Shown here piece after piece: positions 60,747 through 64,000 of a DNA stretch of 64,000 bases. The position numbers were made by a program, and so were the translations under genes. A model generated the notes under the pieces. It ran no database searches and was not told the DNA's origin. It saw nothing but the letters and a program-made list of their open reading frames with translations. Positions within the stretch are counted from its first letter, which is position 1, and each line of letters starts with the position of its first letter. This DNA is from Luzula sylvatica (Eukaryota; Streptophyta; Magnoliopsida; Poales; Juncaceae): assembly GCA_946800325.1 (NCBI GenBank), contig OX326957.1, forward strand, positions 19,875,591-19,939,590, in the 5' to 3' direction.

Positions 60747-61240
60747 TTGGATATTTCATATCTTTTAGATTTTTCAAGGATAAAAATGATATTCTAGATT
60801 TTTCGGAACTTTTTGAATTGATAAATATGACATTTCTATTTCTCGAACGATCCAAGGGTTATAAACTTATCAATTTAAGTACTTTATTTCTTTGAACATA
60901 AATGGTTCTCTACACACAAACACCTACATAACAATCATTCGCCTATCTTTATGGACCATGTCAACACAAATAATTTATTTCAACATTTTTTTATCGTAAA
61001 ACTTTTCGTATTTGAAATAACTTTATTTTTAGTTTTTAACTTTTTGAATCAAAAAACCATATTTTTGGGTTTTAAGAAGGACAAATTTGTAAATAATAAT
61101 AATAATAATAATAATTATTATTATTATTATAATTGTTATTATAATTATTATTATAATAATAATTATTATTATTATTACTTGAAGGTTAGTTATTCTTATA
61201 AAAATTCAAAATATTTAGGATTTGTTATCGACGTCATTTG
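60405..61240 (+). repeat. ~440-bp tandem duplication with twin (AAT)n microsatellites
   Basis: Two collinear copies (about 60405-60845 and 60846-61240). Shared landmarks: ACACCTACA followed by AATCATTC, TTTCAACATTTTT, TATTTGAAATAACTTTATTT, TTTTAGAAGGA or TTTAAGAAGGA, then an AAT run (60663-60745 in the first; 61093-61180, with inverted ATT portions, in the second). Confidence 0.85.
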
Positions 61241-61659
61241 AATAGAGTGATGATGTGAATGATTACTCTACTTATAAACGAAAAATCGCCTTTTTCCCTT
61301 TTCTTGATTGATTATTAAAATAATTTATGTGTTTCTTGAGGGTTGGTGTGAAGGTCAATTACTAAATTATTTAGAGTTTTTTTGCAAAACGCAACAATTG
61401 CGTTGATATGTTATGATTTATTTTTATATGAGTAGAATATTGTCGCATGATAAATTGTTTAATGATTGAGAATAAATAATGTTTTATTGAGAATTAACAA
61501 TAATTATAACACTTGTTTACTCGATAAAACAAAATGATGTAAAATTTGAATATGACAAAATGTATCAAACAATTTTTACAATTATACAATATTTATATAT
61601 TTTCATTGGATGCAAAATTAATAATACAAGTTAATTCGATAATAATACAAATCGACAAG
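61241..61659. other. AT-rich DNA, possible body of a short Helitron
   Basis: TCTACTTATAAACG near 61266 is a possible Helitron 5' start for the end at 61692, but the preceding base is not A. No gene seen. Confidence 0.35.
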
Positions 61660-61692
61660 GACGCACGGAATTTTCCGCACGCGTCATGCTAG
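61660..61692 (+). mobile_element. Helitron-like 3' end (plus strand)
   Basis: CGGAATTTTCCG can form a 5-bp hairpin and is followed by CACGCGTCATGCTAG before host T. The form matches other Helitron ends but the hairpin is shorter. Confidence 0.55.
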
Positions 61693-61999
61693 TATAATAT
61701 AATATAATATAAATAATTGAATACAATATAAAACAATATAATACAATATAATATAAAATAATCTATTCTAAAATAAAAATATAATATAATATAATAGAAC
61801 ATTAAATATTAAAATATTCGAATCATGAATTTTTGCATCAAGAATCAAACAAAAGATTTTATATACATATTTCAAAATACAATTAATCAAACAACTTAGA
61901 TGGATTTTCATATACATGAATTATCAAATATATGTATATGTTATATCCATGTATTTTAAAATCTCTCAAATCAAACATGTCATGTGTTGGATCCAAAAA
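61693..61999. other. AT-rich pentanucleotide-like DNA, no gene seen
   Basis: Begins with ATAATATAAT repeats. Nothing else recognised. Confidence 0.5.
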
Positions 62000-63136
62000 A
62001 ACATTTGTCAAAGGCCACCGAATTTGAAAAGACCTTCAAATATTTATATATTCAATTCAATATGCATTGATAGAAGCCTAATATTTCCAGACAGTAAAGA
62101 AAAAGAGAAAGAAAAAGAGTGGGAAGTTGCCGCTAGAAAGGACGACTCACGAGCCAGTGAGGACACACCATCGTGATGCCCCTTGCCAGTTCGCGATGCA
62201 AGGGTGCTCCACTCTCCAGTTTGAGACACCACAATGGTGCTCCACTCTTCAATCAGCAAAAACAATGCTGCTCCAGACCCATGAGGGATCTGGCTGTGAC
62301 GCATGGATCTGGCTGTGGCGCTCTTTGGAGGGAATTGCGTAGCAATCTTGATGTAGTGCAAAGTTCAGACCCAAGAGGGATCTGGCTGTGGCGCATGGAT
62401 ATCCTGTCGTCAGCTTATATTTAGGGAATTCACGCTTTCCGAGTTTTTGGATTTGTTCCAGCCCGTGTGTGACTTGCTATCAGCGCGGGTTGGCACTTCA
62501 GTCGAGAGTTATTTGCGCCCTCACCCCGGGTAAAATCATTAGTAGTATGTATATAATTAGATATGAAGGTAAGTGATTTTGATTTCGAAAAACCCTGGGC
62601 AAGTATTTGAGAAGTATTTATATACATATATGATTTATGATTAGATTATTTTCGAGCGAGGTTTTTGGCTAGTCATGTATAAGGTCGATCTTAATAAGCT
62701 AGGCTCAAAACTCACTCACTTAGTCACTTCCGTGACTAACCATTTTATTTGAATGTTTTGAGTCTAGGTACGGTGGACAGATCATCCGGGGCAGCGGGTA
62801 TCTAGAGTGTGAGTTCGACGGTTTCGTTTTCATCGCGGAACCTCCATCTTGTGTATATTAGTTTATTTCCGTTTCTGGCCAGCGAGCCTTTTGTTGCTGC
62901 GACTTATTTAGTTTTGTGTTTGTTTAAGTCTCGTATGTGTTTATATGCTTCCGCTAGGTTTCTTTGTATTCGTTTGTATATGTTATGGTGATGCATATGT
63001 ACATATATATGTGTGTCATTGTTTTCGAGTTGTGGTATTTATGTTTTTGTGAAATTATCATATAAGATCCTGTGGTATACGAGTTGTATACTGGCGGGTT
63101 GCCGCACCCTTTTCCAATTTAATTTGGGGTGTGATA
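62000..63136 (+). repeat. 5' LTR of a Ty3/gypsy element (left end not resolved)
   Basis: The right end ...TTTGGGGTGTGATA is the usual gypsy LTR end (normally TGTGACA) and lies seven bases before a primer-binding site. The region has a duplicated GAGGGATCTGGCTGTG..GCATGGAT segment (62283-62400) and moderate GC content. The left TG end could not be placed; a TG near 62000 is a guess. The second LTR is outside the window. Confidence 0.6.
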
Positions 63137-63143
63137 GCTTGTG

Positions 63144-63155
63144 TGGTATCAGAGC
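63144..63155 (+). promoter_or_regulatory. Primer-binding site, initiator Met tRNA type
   Basis: TGGTATCAGAGC is the canonical plant retroelement sequence complementary to the 3' end of tRNA-iMet. Confidence 0.92.
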
Positions 63156-63287
63156 AAAACATCGAAAACAACCATAACATTCGTCGTGATAGTTGGGGTT
63201 TCGAGTCTTCTTAGTTGTGTCTATCTCGAGTTATATTCTATTTTCCAGAATCTCAATTCCGATGTGTATTATGTGTCGCAGGATAGA

Positions 63288-64000
63288 ATGTTACCGAGGA
63301 GAGACCGTAGGCGTGTCCGTGGGAGTGGTCATGATGAGCCACCGCAGCAACACCACTCTAGGAGACGCCATGTCTTTCCATCTCCCTTTCCGCTTTGGAC
63401 TGATCACCCTTCGGTGACTTCGCGAGTGCAACTCCAAGCGTCCGCACGTACCGTTGGTCGTCCTTTTCAGCCTCCACCTTTCGAAGACGTAGAAAGAGCT
63501 ACAGTAGAGGTTGAGCATCGTGTTGGGGATCATGATCGAGTGACTCCCGAAGGAAATGGTGGAGGGCACACACCCGAAATACCTTATGGTGAACCCCCAC
63601 CACCACCCCCACCACCCACACCACTTGATGCGATGAGGTTTATCGAGAACCTAGTTGAGCTTGTAGCGGGTCAAACTTGCCAACCGAGGCAGGAGGCAGA
63701 AGTCACTCTCATCAACCATATTTGTAATTTCCTGAAAATGGAGCCGAGAACATTTTCGGGTGCGCGGGATGCAGTGGCAGCGGATAATTGGCTGTTGGAG
63801 ACTACATGGAACCTCGAAAGGGCACAAGTGCCCGAGCGATATTGGGTTCAAGGCGCCGTTACGAGACTCCGAGGTGAAGCTTTGCATTGGTGGGAGCTAC
63901 AACGCCAATCTTATGATGGAGGTGATCGAATACCCTAGGATTGGTTCGAGAATTCGTTCGATGAATTCTTTGTTCCAATGGCATCGATTCGTGATTTTGA
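63288..64000 (+). pseudogene. Ty3/gypsy gag, 5' part, with an in-frame TAG; runs off the window
   Basis: ATG at 63288 starts an Arg-rich N-terminus (MLPRRDRRRVRG), a Pro-rich linker with eight consecutive prolines, then a retrotransposon gag domain: FLKMEPRTFSGARD, WLLETTWNLERAQVP, and AVTRLRGEALHWWE. This is the capsid-type domain of plant Ty3/gypsy elements. TAG at 63936-63938 interrupts the frame where the family usually has Trp; the same frame continues with WFENSFDEFFVPMASIRDF to the end of the window. An upstream ATG at 63141 overlaps the primer-binding site and is not the start. Zinc knuckle, protease and reverse transcriptase would lie beyond 64000. Confidence 0.85.

Noticed and set aside
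60613..60855. Poly-Tyr frame
   Set aside because: Translation of the (AAT)n microsatellite.
63141..63287. Upstream start of the gypsy gag frame
   Set aside because: It would start within the sequence adjoining and including the primer-binding site; the Arg-rich start at 63288 is the plausible one.
1..64000. tRNA and rRNA genes
   Set aside because: I saw no cloverleaf or rRNA sequence by eye; the plastid-derived piece contains only intron. A covariance-model scan would be decisive.

Overview
The window is nuclear DNA of a flowering plant. The evidence is a Polycomb RING1-type gene with short phase-conserved introns, a two-exon family-1 UDP-glycosyltransferase, Ty1/copia and Ty3/gypsy retroelements primed by initiator-Met tRNA, Helitrons, hAT and Mutator-type MITEs, and an inserted piece of plastid trnA intron. 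Intergenic DNA is very AT-rich. Only two host genes look intact: a PRC1 RING1 homologue (minus strand, 11 coding exons, 42916-45427) and a UGT71-like glycosyltransferase (minus strand, 2 exons, 55675-58478). I cannot name the species.

Layout. 1-3800: AT-rich DNA, the start of a repeat unit, a 141-bp MITE with a perfect 9-bp target duplication, and a decayed fragment resembling chloroplast cysteine desulfurase (NFS2). 3872-8612: a nearly complete Ty1/copia element on the minus strand whose gag-pol frame is broken by two TAG codons. 8.6-22 kb: an hAT element (10268-11025), degenerate tandem units of about 3.5 kb, and a 4.1-kb Helitron (15256-19403) whose ends can be fixed to the base because uninterrupted paralogues of its target are in the same window. 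22-30 kb: a third Helitron end, minisatellites, an array of about 17 palindromic 14-mers (25769-26291) just upstream of a TATA box inside a hairpin, a 756-bp foldback element and a 232-bp MITE. 29980-33952: a plus-strand Helitron with tandem exon-like repeats and captured exons. 34-43 kb: more ~3.5-kb units, an hAT element (35210-36168) and a palindromic MITE mosaic. 42.9-45.4 kb: RING1. 48.3-50 kb: a UGT pseudogene split by a solo LTR. 50.6-55.3 kb: an hAT MITE, plastid-derived DNA, and an hAT element nested inside another hAT element. 55.7-58.5 kb: the intact UGT. 58.6-62 kb: MITE remnants, microsatellites and a fourth Helitron-like end. 62-64 kb: the LTR and gag start of a Ty3/gypsy element running off the window.

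The two UGT copies are segmental duplicates (the intron is also alignable); one is intact and the other was destroyed by insertions. Most of the sequence is explained by nested mobile elements. The least explained feature is the palindrome array with its hairpin TATA box.
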